Positions 33,161 to 40,882 of a stretch of 46,404 nt of DNA are shown here, in pieces. The DNA is from CAZUVM01 sp964623885. GTDB lineage: Bacteria; Verrucomicrobiota; Verrucomicrobiia; Limisphaerales; UBA8199. Positions within the stretch are counted from its first letter, which is position 1. Each line of letters starts with the position of its first letter. The stretch covers positions 1 through 46,404 of the forward strand of contig CAZUVM010000239.1 in the NCBI GenBank assembly GCA_964623885.1, given 5' to 3'. The notes below the pieces were generated by a model, which had not been told where the DNA came from, searched no databases, and saw only the letters and a list, made by a program, of their open reading frames with translations. The position numbers were made by a program, and so were the translations under genes.

Positions 33161-35815
33161 ATGAGAATACGGTCGTTTATGAACAAACAACTATCCTTCG
33201 TGCTCGTTGCGTGGGCCTTCTTAGTCACTGGTTCTATAACCAACCTGCTCGCGGCCGACGTCACCGGCATTCGGATTAAAGCCGGTAAGTCTGAGCCCGT
33301 TAAGGATGCTGATGGCAATATCTGGCAGGCCGACCAGGGGTTCCAGGGCGGCGAAACGATCGAACGCCCGGACATCCAAATCGCCAACACCAAAAACCCC
33401 GATCTTTACCGGTCCGAACACTACAGCATGGACTCCTTTTCCTGGCCGGTCCCCAACGGGAAATACGTGATAAAGCTACACTTCGCTGAGACCTTCGAAG
33501 GCATCACTGGACCGGGGGAACGCGTATTCTCTTTCAACGTCCAGGGCCACGAGTTTAAGGACTTCGATGTTTGGGTTAAGGCCGGCGGTCCTTTGAAAGC
33601 GTACGTCGAAACGGTTCCCGTTGAGGTCACTGACGGCAAAATCAAGGTGACTTTCACCCCCAAGGTCGAGAATCCGCAAATCTGCGCGATCGAGATTATT
33701 CCTCAATCCGGCGCCGAGAGCAGCGCGATGGCTCCCGCCCCGGCGCTAGCCGCTCCTTCCGCTCTTGCCAGTGTCCCGTCAGCTCCAACCGTGTCCTCAG
33801 GACCCGTCGTTCTGAAAATTGATGCGGGCAAGGTGACCGGCAGAGTCAGCCCGATGCTGTACGGGCTGATGACCGAGGAGATCAACTTCGCCTATGAAGG
33901 TGGACTTTACGGGGAACTCATCCGCAATCGTTCCTTCAAGGCAGATGCGGTTGTTCCGCGCGTTTCTGCCGATACTTACGAGGCAGGAAAATACCTTCCA
34001 GTCACCTTTCGACCTGACACCAAGCCCAGGTACTGGACGGTCGTCGGCAGTGGCTCGATGGTTCTCGACACGAATACGCCGTTGAACGAATTCCTGAACG
34101 TCAGCCTCAAGCTCGATGCCTCGTCAGCCAGTTCCACTTCTCCCGTGGGCGTTGCGAACGGCGGTTACTGGGGCATTCCGGTGAAGCCCAAGACGACCTA
34201 CAGCGTGTGTTTCTTTGCCAAGGCGAATTCCGGGTTCAGAGGCCCTGTGACTGTCAGCATTGAAAGCGCCGACGGCAAAACGACCTTTGCTCGCGCCGAA
34301 ATCTTGGGGCTAACCACCCAATGGAAAAAATTCCAGACCAAACTAAAGACCAGAGATGTTCCCGCCTCGAAAGAAAATGTGTTTAAGCTCGCCACGAGCG
34401 CCCCAGGAACGCTGTGGCTGCAAAACATCTCGCTGTTCCCGCCGACTTACAAGAATCGAACGAACGGCAACCGCGCCGATATTATGGAATTGCTGGCCGC
34501 CATGAGACCCAAGTTTCTGCGGTTCCCCGGCGGCAATTATCTTGAGGGCAACGGATTTAATCAGCGGTTCAATTGGAAGGAGACCATTGGCCCGCTCGAA
34601 CGGCGCCCCGGCCATCCCAGTCCGTGGGGTTACTGGTCCACTGATGGTTTTGGGCTGCTCGAATTTGCCGACTGGTGCGAAGACTTGAACATGGAACCGT
34701 TGCTCGCCGTCTTCGCGGGCTATTGTCTCGGCCAAGGGGGTGTTATTGCGGCGGGGCCGAAGCTGGATCCCTATGTTCAGGAGGCACTCGAGGAGATCGA
34801 GTATCTCACTGGCGATGCGAAGACCACCAGATGGGGCGCGGAGCGCGCCCAGGACGGGCATCCTAAACCTTTCAAGATCACCTGTGTGGAAATTGGGAAC
34901 GAAGACTGGTTTGATCGTAGCGGCCCGGATCGCAACGGCACTTACGACGGGCGGTTCGGCCAATTCTACGATGCGATCAAAAAGAAATATCCTCAATTGA
35001 AAGTCATTTCCTCCTGCGGTTACGAGCAACCCCAGTCGTTGTGGGTCAAATGCCGGACGCCAGATATCGTCGATGAGCATTACTACCGCAACATGGAGGA
35101 AATGATGGCACAGGCATCCAAGTACGATTCCTACTCGAGAACTGATGCTTCGAAGATTTTTTGCGGCGAATGGGCGACCCGGGTCGGTTCGCCCACTCCG
35201 AGCATGGCCGGGGCGCTGGGTGACGGAGCCTGGATGAGTTGTATGGAACGCAATTCCGACGTAGTTCTCATGTCCTGCTACGCCCCGCTATTCGTCAACG
35301 TGAGCCAAACCAACGGGCCGGGCCGCTCAATGCAATGGAGCTCGGATCTGATCGGGTACGACGCACTGACCAGCTACGGTTCGCCATCGTATTATGCCCA
35401 AAAGATATTTAGCACTCTGCACGGAGACGAGATCCTGGCGACCGATTCGTCAAACGTGCCCACGCGCACCTGGCAACGGCTACCGCGCCGCGGGGCCGCC
35501 GCTCCAGCTCCTCAGCAACTGAAAGAGGTTTTCTTTGTTGCCACTCGCGAAGCAAAAAGCGGCGTCGTCTACCTGAAAGTGGTGAATACCGCCGCGTCTG
35601 CAAAGCAGATCAATATCCAAATCGACGGCGCTCCAAAACTTAAATCAAAGAGCGAAGCGGTGGTCCTGGTTGGCAAAGCGCTGGGCGACACGAACTCCAT
35701 CGACAGACCGCAAGACGTTGTCCCGCACACGGAGACCGTGACCGGCGTCAGTTCGAGTTTCTCTCGCGATTTCCCACCGTATTCCATTACGGTCATGAAA
35801 TTGAATACGCGCTAG
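33161..35815 (+). CDS. Secreted malectin-GH51 alpha-L-arabinofuranosidase
   Basis: An 884-aa exported enzyme expected to remove arabinofuranose from arabinoxylan. A signal sequence (SFVLVAWAFLVTGSITNLL) is followed by a malectin-like module (about 33-185; GKYVIKLHFAETFEGITGPG), a Pro/Ala/Ser linker (about 186-215) and a GH51 domain with N-terminal carbohydrate-binding-like region and barrel. The acid/base is E581 in EIGNEDW and the nucleophile E670 in FCGEWA; FLRFPGGNYLEGN is the usual barrel strand. The start is taken as ATG 33161; ATG 33179 would also keep the signal peptide. The malectin-like module is shared with the GH3 protein of the same cluster. It lies 21 bp after GH30. Confidence 0.93.
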   Translation: MRIRSFMNKQLSFVLVAWAFLVTGSITNLLAADVTGIRIKAGKSEPVKDADGNIWQADQGFQGGETIERPDIQIANTKNPDLYRSEHYSMDSFSWPVPNGKYVIKLHFAETFEGITGPGERVFSFNVQGHEFKDFDVWVKAGGPLKAYVETVPVEVTDGKIKVTFTPKVENPQICAIEIIPQSGAESSAMAPAPALAAPSALASVPSAPTVSSGPVVLKIDAGKVTGRVSPMLYGLMTEEINFAYEGGLYGELIRNRSFKADAVVPRVSADTYEAGKYLPVTFRPDTKPRYWTVVGSGSMVLDTNTPLNEFLNVSLKLDASSASSTSPVGVANGGYWGIPVKPKTTYSVCFFAKANSGFRGPVTVSIESADGKTTFARAEILGLTTQWKKFQTKLKTRDVPASKENVFKLATSAPGTLWLQNISLFPPTYKNRTNGNRADIMELLAAMRPKFLRFPGGNYLEGNGFNQRFNWKETIGPLERRPGHPSPWGYWSTDGFGLLEFADWCEDLNMEPLLAVFAGYCLGQGGVIAAGPKLDPYVQEALEEIEYLTGDAKTTRWGAERAQDGHPKPFKITCVEIGNEDWFDRSGPDRNGTYDGRFGQFYDAIKKKYPQLKVISSCGYEQPQSLWVKCRTPDIVDEHYYRNMEEMMAQASKYDSYSRTDASKIFCGEWATRVGSPTPSMAGALGDGAWMSCMERNSDVVLMSCYAPLFVNVSQTNGPGRSMQWSSDLIGYDALTSYGSPSYYAQKIFSTLHGDEILATDSSNVPTRTWQRLPRRGAAAPAPQQLKEVFFVATREAKSGVVYLKVVNTAASAKQINIQIDGAPKLKSKSEAVVLVGKALGDTNSIDRPQDVVPHTETVTGVSSSFSRDFPPYSITVMKLNTR

Positions 35816-35821
35816 GTCTTC

Positions 35822-35839
35822 GGACCGGTAAGCCGGTCC
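35822..35839. terminator. Short GC-rich hairpin after the GH51 gene
   Basis: GGACCGGTAAGCCGGTCC forms a 7-bp stem 6 bases after the GH51 stop. There is no T-run and the next cluster gene starts 59 bp later, so it may only dampen read-through or protect the upstream transcript. Confidence 0.3.
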
Positions 35840-35898
35840 ATGGCTATTTCAACTGCCGTCCGCCGCGCAACGTGCTGTTGCACACGACTTTTGTCATT

Positions 35899-38049
35899 AT
35901 GAACAAATCGACCCGGCTCAACTGGTACGTGCTTATATGGCTGACGACCCCTGCCTGGTCAGCTCTGGGCGCACCGTCGGTTTCCTCGATCCTCCCGGTC
36001 GCGGCGCAACGGCATTGGACGGCTGATAATGGCAACGGCACCTACTCCAACCCCTTATTCTACGGAGAATTCGAGGACCCGGACATCATCCGCGTCGGCG
36101 ATGATTATTACCTGGTCGGCACAACCATGCACATGAACCCGGCCCTGGAAATCCTGCATTCAAAGGACCTGGTGAACTGGGAACTGGTTGGCTACTGCAT
36201 GGAGCGGCTGGATTTCGGCCCGGCCTTCCGGCTCGAGGGCGGAAATATTTACGGTCGCGGCATCTGGGCTCCTTGCATCCGCTATCACCAAGGCACCTTT
36301 TACATCTTCTCGAACATCAACGGCGTGGGCCTTCAAGTCTTCCGCTCCAAGTCGATCCAGGGTCCGTGGGAGCGCAACCAATTGCCCGGAAGACACGACT
36401 TATCAGTGCTCTTCGACGACGATCTCGACAAGATCTTCATCATTTCCAGCGCCGGCAACCGCGGGCCCGACGGTTCGAGAACGTACCCGATCGAAGAATT
36501 GGCGCCGGATTTGAGGGCCTTTGTGACCAACGCCCCGCAGCATCAAATGATCATTCCTCGCGGCTCAAGAATGGGCGAAGGCCACCATCTCTACAAGATC
36601 GGCGGAAAATACTACGACGTCTCCGCTATTCCCGGAGGAGCGGTGGACCAGATGGTCGCCCGCGCGAATTCCATCGACGGTCCGTGGGAGGTCACCTACA
36701 TGGTGCAGAATGAGTCCATGGGCGTGACGGCCAAGGCACCGGATCTCGCGACGCCCGACGACCGTGGACTCTGGATTCATCAGGGCGGCATGTGCGACAC
36801 CCCGACTGGCGAATGGTGGTGCGTGATTATGTCGGATCATGGCAGTGCCGGCCGCATGGTGTCACTGGTGCCGGTTACCTGGGCCGAGGGCTTCCCGCTA
36901 ATCGGCCTGCCAGGCAATCTGCGCAAGGCGCCCAACGCGTGGATTAAACCAAACACAGGATTCACGCAGGAGCCCAAGCCAACGTATGTCTGGGATGAGA
37001 ACTTTGATAACGGCAAGTTGAACCCACATTGGCAGTGGAACCACGTGCCTGATGACACCAAGTGGTCTCTCACCGAGAAGCCGGGGGTACTGCGTTTGCA
37101 TTCACTCCCCGCGATGAGCTTTTACAATGCGCGCAACACCGTGTGTCAGCGGCCGCCTGGGCCCGAGTGCATCATCACGGTTGAGTTGGACACGACCGGC
37201 ATGCTTGCTGGAGATACCGCCGGGCTTGGGCTGCTAAGCTCTCCGTATGCCTGGATTGGAATCGTGAAATCCGCGGAAGGTGCCACGCTGCAAATGGCCA
37301 CCGGCAGGGAGCCCGGTCGCGGACGGCTAGGCAGTGACGCTTTGAGCCAAACCAACGCGCCCAGCATCAGCGCGGTCGCTCCGCCCAAGCACCTCTGGCT
37401 ACGCGTCCACTGCACCTTCGACAACGACCGGGCAATCTTCAGTTGGAGCACCAATGGCAAAGAGTTCACGCCTCTGGGGAATCCGTTCATCATGAACTTT
37501 CAGTTGACGACTTTTCAGGGTGTCCGCCCTGGCCTGTTCCACTACAACACATCCGGTCACCCGGGCGGGTATGCCGACTTCGACAACTACACTGTCGAAG
37601 AACCTCGCGCGCGCGGCATCGAGCGCGAGATACCTATGGGCAAACTGATCGTGCTGATCAGCGGAGCCGATGGCAGCATCCTCGCCGCCGACTCGCAGAA
37701 TAACCTCTTGGTGAATGTGCCAGCTGACGCCGCGGGTACCGCAGCCCAGACTGCGAAGTTCCGTGTCATGGATCTCGGGAAGGGGCGTGTGGCGCTCAAG
37801 GCTTCCAATGGCCGGTTCGTTTCCGTAACCGGCGACGAAGCCGTGCTGGCGGACCTCGCCAATCCCTCCCAGGCGGAATCCTTTCAATGGATCAACCTGA
37901 TGCGTGGCGACACCATGCTGATGTCGCTTACGAATCAGCGGTATCTCGCAACGAAACCGCACGAACCCGGACCAGTGAAAGTCACGGCCATCGGGCCAAC
38001 TCCAGCCCGCAAGCAAGGCGAGTGCTTCAAATGGAAAGCAGCCGAATAA
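35899..38049 (+). CDS. Secreted GH43 beta-xylosidase-like protein with C-terminal beta-trefoil
   Basis: Last gene of the plus-strand xylan cluster (716 aa). A signal-like N-terminus (YVLIWLTTPAWSALGA) precedes a GH43 propeller (about 45-330) with D60 in FEDPD, D167 in RHDLSVLFDDD and E227 in GEGHHLYK as the expected catalytic set; the usual EGPHLYK reads EGHHLYK. A second beta-sandwich (about 365-580; WDENFDNGKLNPHWQWNHVP) is of the GH43 C2/DUF1349 type. The C-terminal 130 residues resemble a fascin/ricin-like trefoil (SGADGSILAADSQ, ALKASNGRFVSVTGDE, LTNQRYLATKP). I start at ATG 35899, where the signal begins; the frame opens nine codons earlier. Substrate probably arabinoxylan oligosaccharides. 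Confidence 0.9.
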   Translation: MNKSTRLNWYVLIWLTTPAWSALGAPSVSSILPVAAQRHWTADNGNGTYSNPLFYGEFEDPDIIRVGDDYYLVGTTMHMNPALEILHSKDLVNWELVGYCMERLDFGPAFRLEGGNIYGRGIWAPCIRYHQGTFYIFSNINGVGLQVFRSKSIQGPWERNQLPGRHDLSVLFDDDLDKIFIISSAGNRGPDGSRTYPIEELAPDLRAFVTNAPQHQMIIPRGSRMGEGHHLYKIGGKYYDVSAIPGGAVDQMVARANSIDGPWEVTYMVQNESMGVTAKAPDLATPDDRGLWIHQGGMCDTPTGEWWCVIMSDHGSAGRMVSLVPVTWAEGFPLIGLPGNLRKAPNAWIKPNTGFTQEPKPTYVWDENFDNGKLNPHWQWNHVPDDTKWSLTEKPGVLRLHSLPAMSFYNARNTVCQRPPGPECIITVELDTTGMLAGDTAGLGLLSSPYAWIGIVKSAEGATLQMATGREPGRGRLGSDALSQTNAPSISAVAPPKHLWLRVHCTFDNDRAIFSWSTNGKEFTPLGNPFIMNFQLTTFQGVRPGLFHYNTSGHPGGYADFDNYTVEEPRARGIEREIPMGKLIVLISGADGSILAADSQNNLLVNVPADAAGTAAQTAKFRVMDLGKGRVALKASNGRFVSVTGDEAVLADLANPSQAESFQWINLMRGDTMLMSLTNQRYLATKPHEPGPVKVTAIGPTPARKQGECFKWKAAE

Positions 38050-38119
38050 TCACAACCAACTCTTTACCATAGTCCCCGCAGTGTTGGGCATGCATAGCGT
38101 TTTGAATTGGCGACGCGAT

Positions 38120-38938
38120 TCAAAAACCGCGCAAGACGGTGCTGCTGCGTGGCGGCAGCCCAGGTGCCGGGATGCGCTTGAGCACGATGTATTCGAGGCC
38201 ATGTTTTCGGCAAAACTCGCGTTTGCCGCCTTTGTCGCCATCTTCGTTCACGATATAAGCATCCGGTTTCAGGCGCTCGATTTCTGGTTCGGCATCCAGC
38301 CAGCCATGCCCGCTCGAGATAAGCGCCTGCTTAACAAACTTGATTGAGCCGACCGCATACCGGCGCTCGTCCTGCGACAACAACGGATGGCCTGCACCCT
38401 TGAGTAGCTGGATGTTCGCGTCGTGCCCAACCACCACATAAAGGTCCCCAAGCGCACTGGCTTCTTCGGTGAACCGGACATGGCCTGAGTGAAACCGATC
38501 GTAACAACCCGTGGCGATCACCTTCTTCCGGCCCGGCGCCGAATGGATTGGCGGCGGCTCGGGAAACCCGGCCATCCGCGCCGCCGGCAGCAAGTGATAC
38601 TCAAGACCATGCTCGACACAAAAGGAACGACGATTCTCGCGACGGCCAGCTTCTTCATCGACCCAGATCTGCGGCACGAGACCAGGCGGCAGTGCATCAA
38701 TGGCCAATGACGGTGGCGACGGCACAACGCGGTTGATGTATCTTACGGCACTCAGCACATACAGCCGTTCTGCGAGTGGAAACTTTGGCGGTTTGCCCGT
38801 GACTGACTGAATCGTCTCGTCTGGCCACAGAACCACCATCAATTCGCCCAGCTTTGCGGCCTCTTCGATAAACCGGAGGTCACGCGCGCGGATATCATCA
38901 AAGCCGCCTGCAACCACTACTTGTTTTCGAGCACGCAT
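38120..38938 (-). CDS. Tandem cytidylyltransferase-fold nucleotidyltransferase, first domain degenerate
   Basis: A 272-aa protein made of two copies of the HIGH-family nucleotidyltransferase fold found in TagD/HldE. The second copy (about 138-272) is intact: GCYDRFHSGHVRF with HSGH at 150-153 and a terminal RSSTVLRG that matches the ISSTxIR motif. The first copy (about 5-125) starts AGGFDDIRARDLRF, so HxGH has become RARD (17-20), and the ISST motif is gone. I therefore expect one active site, activating a sugar phosphate with a nucleotide. I start at ATG 38938; the open frame runs to 39130, within the kinase gene. It overlaps the kinase gene by 22 bases, as the third gene of an epimerase-kinase-transferase operon. 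Confidence 0.82.
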   Translation of the reverse strand: MRARKQVVVAGGFDDIRARDLRFIEEAAKLGELMVVLWPDETIQSVTGKPPKFPLAERLYVLSAVRYINRVVPSPPSLAIDALPPGLVPQIWVDEEAGRRENRRSFCVEHGLEYHLLPAARMAGFPEPPPIHSAPGRKKVIATGCYDRFHSGHVRFTEEASALGDLYVVVGHDANIQLLKGAGHPLLSQDERRYAVGSIKFVKQALISSGHGWLDAEPEIERLKPDAYIVNEDGDKGGKREFCRKHGLEYIVLKRIPAPGLPPRSSTVLRGF

Positions 38939-39732
38939 GAGGTCGCGGTCCGCACCGTAACCTGCAATGAACCGGGCACCGGTCTCTCGGACACAACAAT
39001 CAGGTAACCGCCCCCGCAGCCCGAATACATCGCCCCGAAGTATTGTTGCTGATAAGCTCTGAGCAGCGGCATCAACTCCACCCGGAGCAGCGGATGCCGC
39101 ACGACATCGGGCAGCAATGCCTCCCAGCATTGCATGTTCAGGTTCAGCGAGGCGCCGAGAGCTTTTGCGTCCATCCTGACGATCGCGTCAAAGCAGTCCT
39201 TGCCCGACTGGCCGAGCCGGGCGATCCAGGTCGGTTTCAGATTCTGGCGGCCCAGCGGGCTGTAACCTTCGGGCCGTGGCTCGACCGGCACGAGGTACAA
39301 CATCTTCTCGAGCCAGCGCGCGACCTTGGGACGGTTGCACGATTCGATGTGTGACGGAAAAACGCCACCCTGAATGCTGAAGTCATAGTCGAGGCGGTTC
39401 ACGCCGGGGTAAATGAGCCCGATCATGTCCTGGGAGCCGCTCGGTTCGGCTTTGCCGGCGTTTTCGGCCTGGTACAGTTCACGAACGAGCTCATCCCGCG
39501 GCCGGGTCGGCAGCCGGCTGCCCCAAAGCTTCATCGCGATCACACGTGTGCCGCTGGCAATTCCCGAGCGGTCCATCGGCCGAAAGTCGGGCTGGATTTG
39601 CACGACCACCATCGAACCGGGCGGCTTGGGGTTATGCCGGGAGACAAACGGCTGGTCGATCCAGCCGCCGGCCAGTTGCAACCGGTTGGGGATGGCTCCC
39701 AGATAGCGCTGGAGCGGGCCGGCGTGCTTCAT
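38917..39732 (-). CDS. GHMP-family sugar kinase-like protein
   Basis: A 271-aa protein of the GHMP kinase superfamily, perhaps phosphorylating a sugar at C1 before nucleotide activation. The N-terminal motif AIPNRLQLAGGWIDQP corresponds to the substrate-binding start of the family, SGSQDMIGLIYPGVNRLDYD to the GGSQDQ segment of heptose and fucose kinases, and SGCGGGYLIVV to the C-terminal glycine-rich motif. The central ATP loop PxxxGLGSSA is weak, reading RSGIASGTRVIAMKLWG at about 55-71, so activity is not certain. The ATG at 39732 overlaps the epimerase stop by four bases (ATGA), and the 3' end overlaps the nucleotidyltransferase gene. Confidence 0.78.
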   Translation of the reverse strand: MKHAGPLQRYLGAIPNRLQLAGGWIDQPFVSRHNPKPPGSMVVVQIQPDFRPMDRSGIASGTRVIAMKLWGSRLPTRPRDELVRELYQAENAGKAEPSGSQDMIGLIYPGVNRLDYDFSIQGGVFPSHIESCNRPKVARWLEKMLYLVPVEPRPEGYSPLGRQNLKPTWIARLGQSGKDCFDAIVRMDAKALGASLNLNMQCWEALLPDVVRHPLLRVELMPLLRAYQQQYFGAMYSGCGGGYLIVVSERPVPGSLQVTVRTATSCVLENK

Positions 39733-40772
39733 TCAACCACGCGCTTCCCGGCTTTGCGCTTGAGGTATTGTTCCTTAATCCAATTGTAGGTCACCGCCAA
39801 ACCTTGATCGAAGGGGGTGGCAGGCTCCCAATCGAGCATCTTCTTGATGAAACTGTTGTCGCTGTTGCGCCCCGCCACCCCGCGCGGGGCAGCGAGATCG
39901 TATTTGCGGTGAAACTTTACCCGGGCGATACGCTCGACCTTGTCGGCCAGTTCATTAATTGAGATGAGCTCGCTCGAGCCTAGATTGATCGGCGTGGCGA
40001 TCAGATCGTCACAGTGCATAATGAGATCAATACCCTTTACGCAATCTTCAATGAACATAAAACTCCGCGTCTGGGTGCCGTCTCCCCAAATCTTCATCTC
40101 CTTCTTGCCGCTGTCGATGGCCTCGATGGCCTTGCGGCAGATCGCCGCAGGCGCTTTCTCTCGGCCCCCGTCCCACGTCCCGAACGGGCCATAGACGTTG
40201 TGAAAACGGGCGATGAAGGTCTTGAGACCGCGCTCGTGCCAATACTCCTGACAGAACATCTCGCTCATGAGCTTTTCCCAACCGTAGCCGCGCTCGGCCA
40301 TGGCTGGGTAGGCATCCGATTCCTTCAGCGGGCGAACTCGCGGGTCCTGCTGCAAGAGCGTATTGTAGGCACAAGCTGAGGAGGAGAAGAAGTAGCGCCG
40401 GGCGCCGGCCCGGTAAGCGGCCTCGACCATGTGGGTGTTGATGAGAATGGAGCGCAAGCACTCAACCCGGAACCGTTCGATAAACCCCATACCGCCCATG
40501 TCGGCGGCCAGGTTGTAAACTTCGACCGCGCCCTCGCAAGCGCGGCGGCAGTTATCCTCGACGCTGCAGTCCAGGCAGAGGCTTTCCACGCCAGGCACCC
40601 GTAAATACCACTCGTAGAGCGGCTTTTTGTCCACCGCCCGGATGCGGGTGAAACCTTTGTCTTTGAAGTAGCGCGCCAGGTTGCCGGCAATGAATCCGCC
40701 GGCGCCGGTGATGACGATCAAATCGTCCTTTTGCAATCTCGGTTCCTTCTCTACCAATCGTTTTGTTTGCAT
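39729..40772 (-). CDS. NAD-dependent epimerase, GDP-mannose 3,5-epimerase-like
   Basis: Extended short-chain dehydrogenase/epimerase of 347 aa, closest in my recognition to plant GDP-mannose 3,5-epimerase. The NAD motif is GAGGFIAGNLA (about 23-33). The family segments NLAADMGGMGFI, SSSACAYN, YGWEKLMSE (catalytic Tyr and Lys), FHNVYGPFGTWDGG then REKAPAA, GDGTQTRSFMFIEDCV and GRNSDNSFIKKMLDWEP are all kept. In plants the product is GDP-L-galactose or GDP-L-gulose; bacterial relatives also act on GDP-heptoses. A good Shine-Dalgarno GAGGAAAG lies 8 bases before the ATG. It is the first gene of a three-gene operon with the kinase and nucleotidyltransferase. An alternative is another NDP-sugar epimerase. 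Confidence 0.85.
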   Translation of the reverse strand: MQTKRLVEKEPRLQKDDLIVITGAGGFIAGNLARYFKDKGFTRIRAVDKKPLYEWYLRVPGVESLCLDCSVEDNCRRACEGAVEVYNLAADMGGMGFIERFRVECLRSILINTHMVEAAYRAGARRYFFSSSACAYNTLLQQDPRVRPLKESDAYPAMAERGYGWEKLMSEMFCQEYWHERGLKTFIARFHNVYGPFGTWDGGREKAPAAICRKAIEAIDSGKKEMKIWGDGTQTRSFMFIEDCVKGIDLIMHCDDLIATPINLGSSELISINELADKVERIARVKFHRKYDLAAPRGVAGRNSDNSFIKKMLDWEPATPFDQGLAVTYNWIKEQYLKRKAGKRVVE

Positions 40773-40780
40773 CGACGCTT

Positions 40781-40788
40781 CTTTCCTC
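40781..40788 (-). promoter_or_regulatory. Strong ribosome-binding site of the epimerase gene
   Basis: On the minus strand GAGGAAAG lies 8 bases before ATG 40772. Most genes in the window lack a site this good, so it supports the start and suggests efficient translation of the operon. The 110-bp region between this gene and the divergent AraC gene is AT-rich, but no clear promoter pair was recognised. Confidence 0.7.
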
Positions 40789-40882
40789 AGGTCTAATCTG
40801 CCAATTTTTGGCTTTATGTTACAACGCGCTCATACATTAATTGCGAAATAAGACACAAAACATGACTATCCTTGACTAGCGC

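Noticed and set aside
40773..40882. Promoter pair for the divergent epimerase and AraC genes
   Set aside because: Several weak -35/-10-like words exist but none has good spacing on either strand, so no site is claimed.
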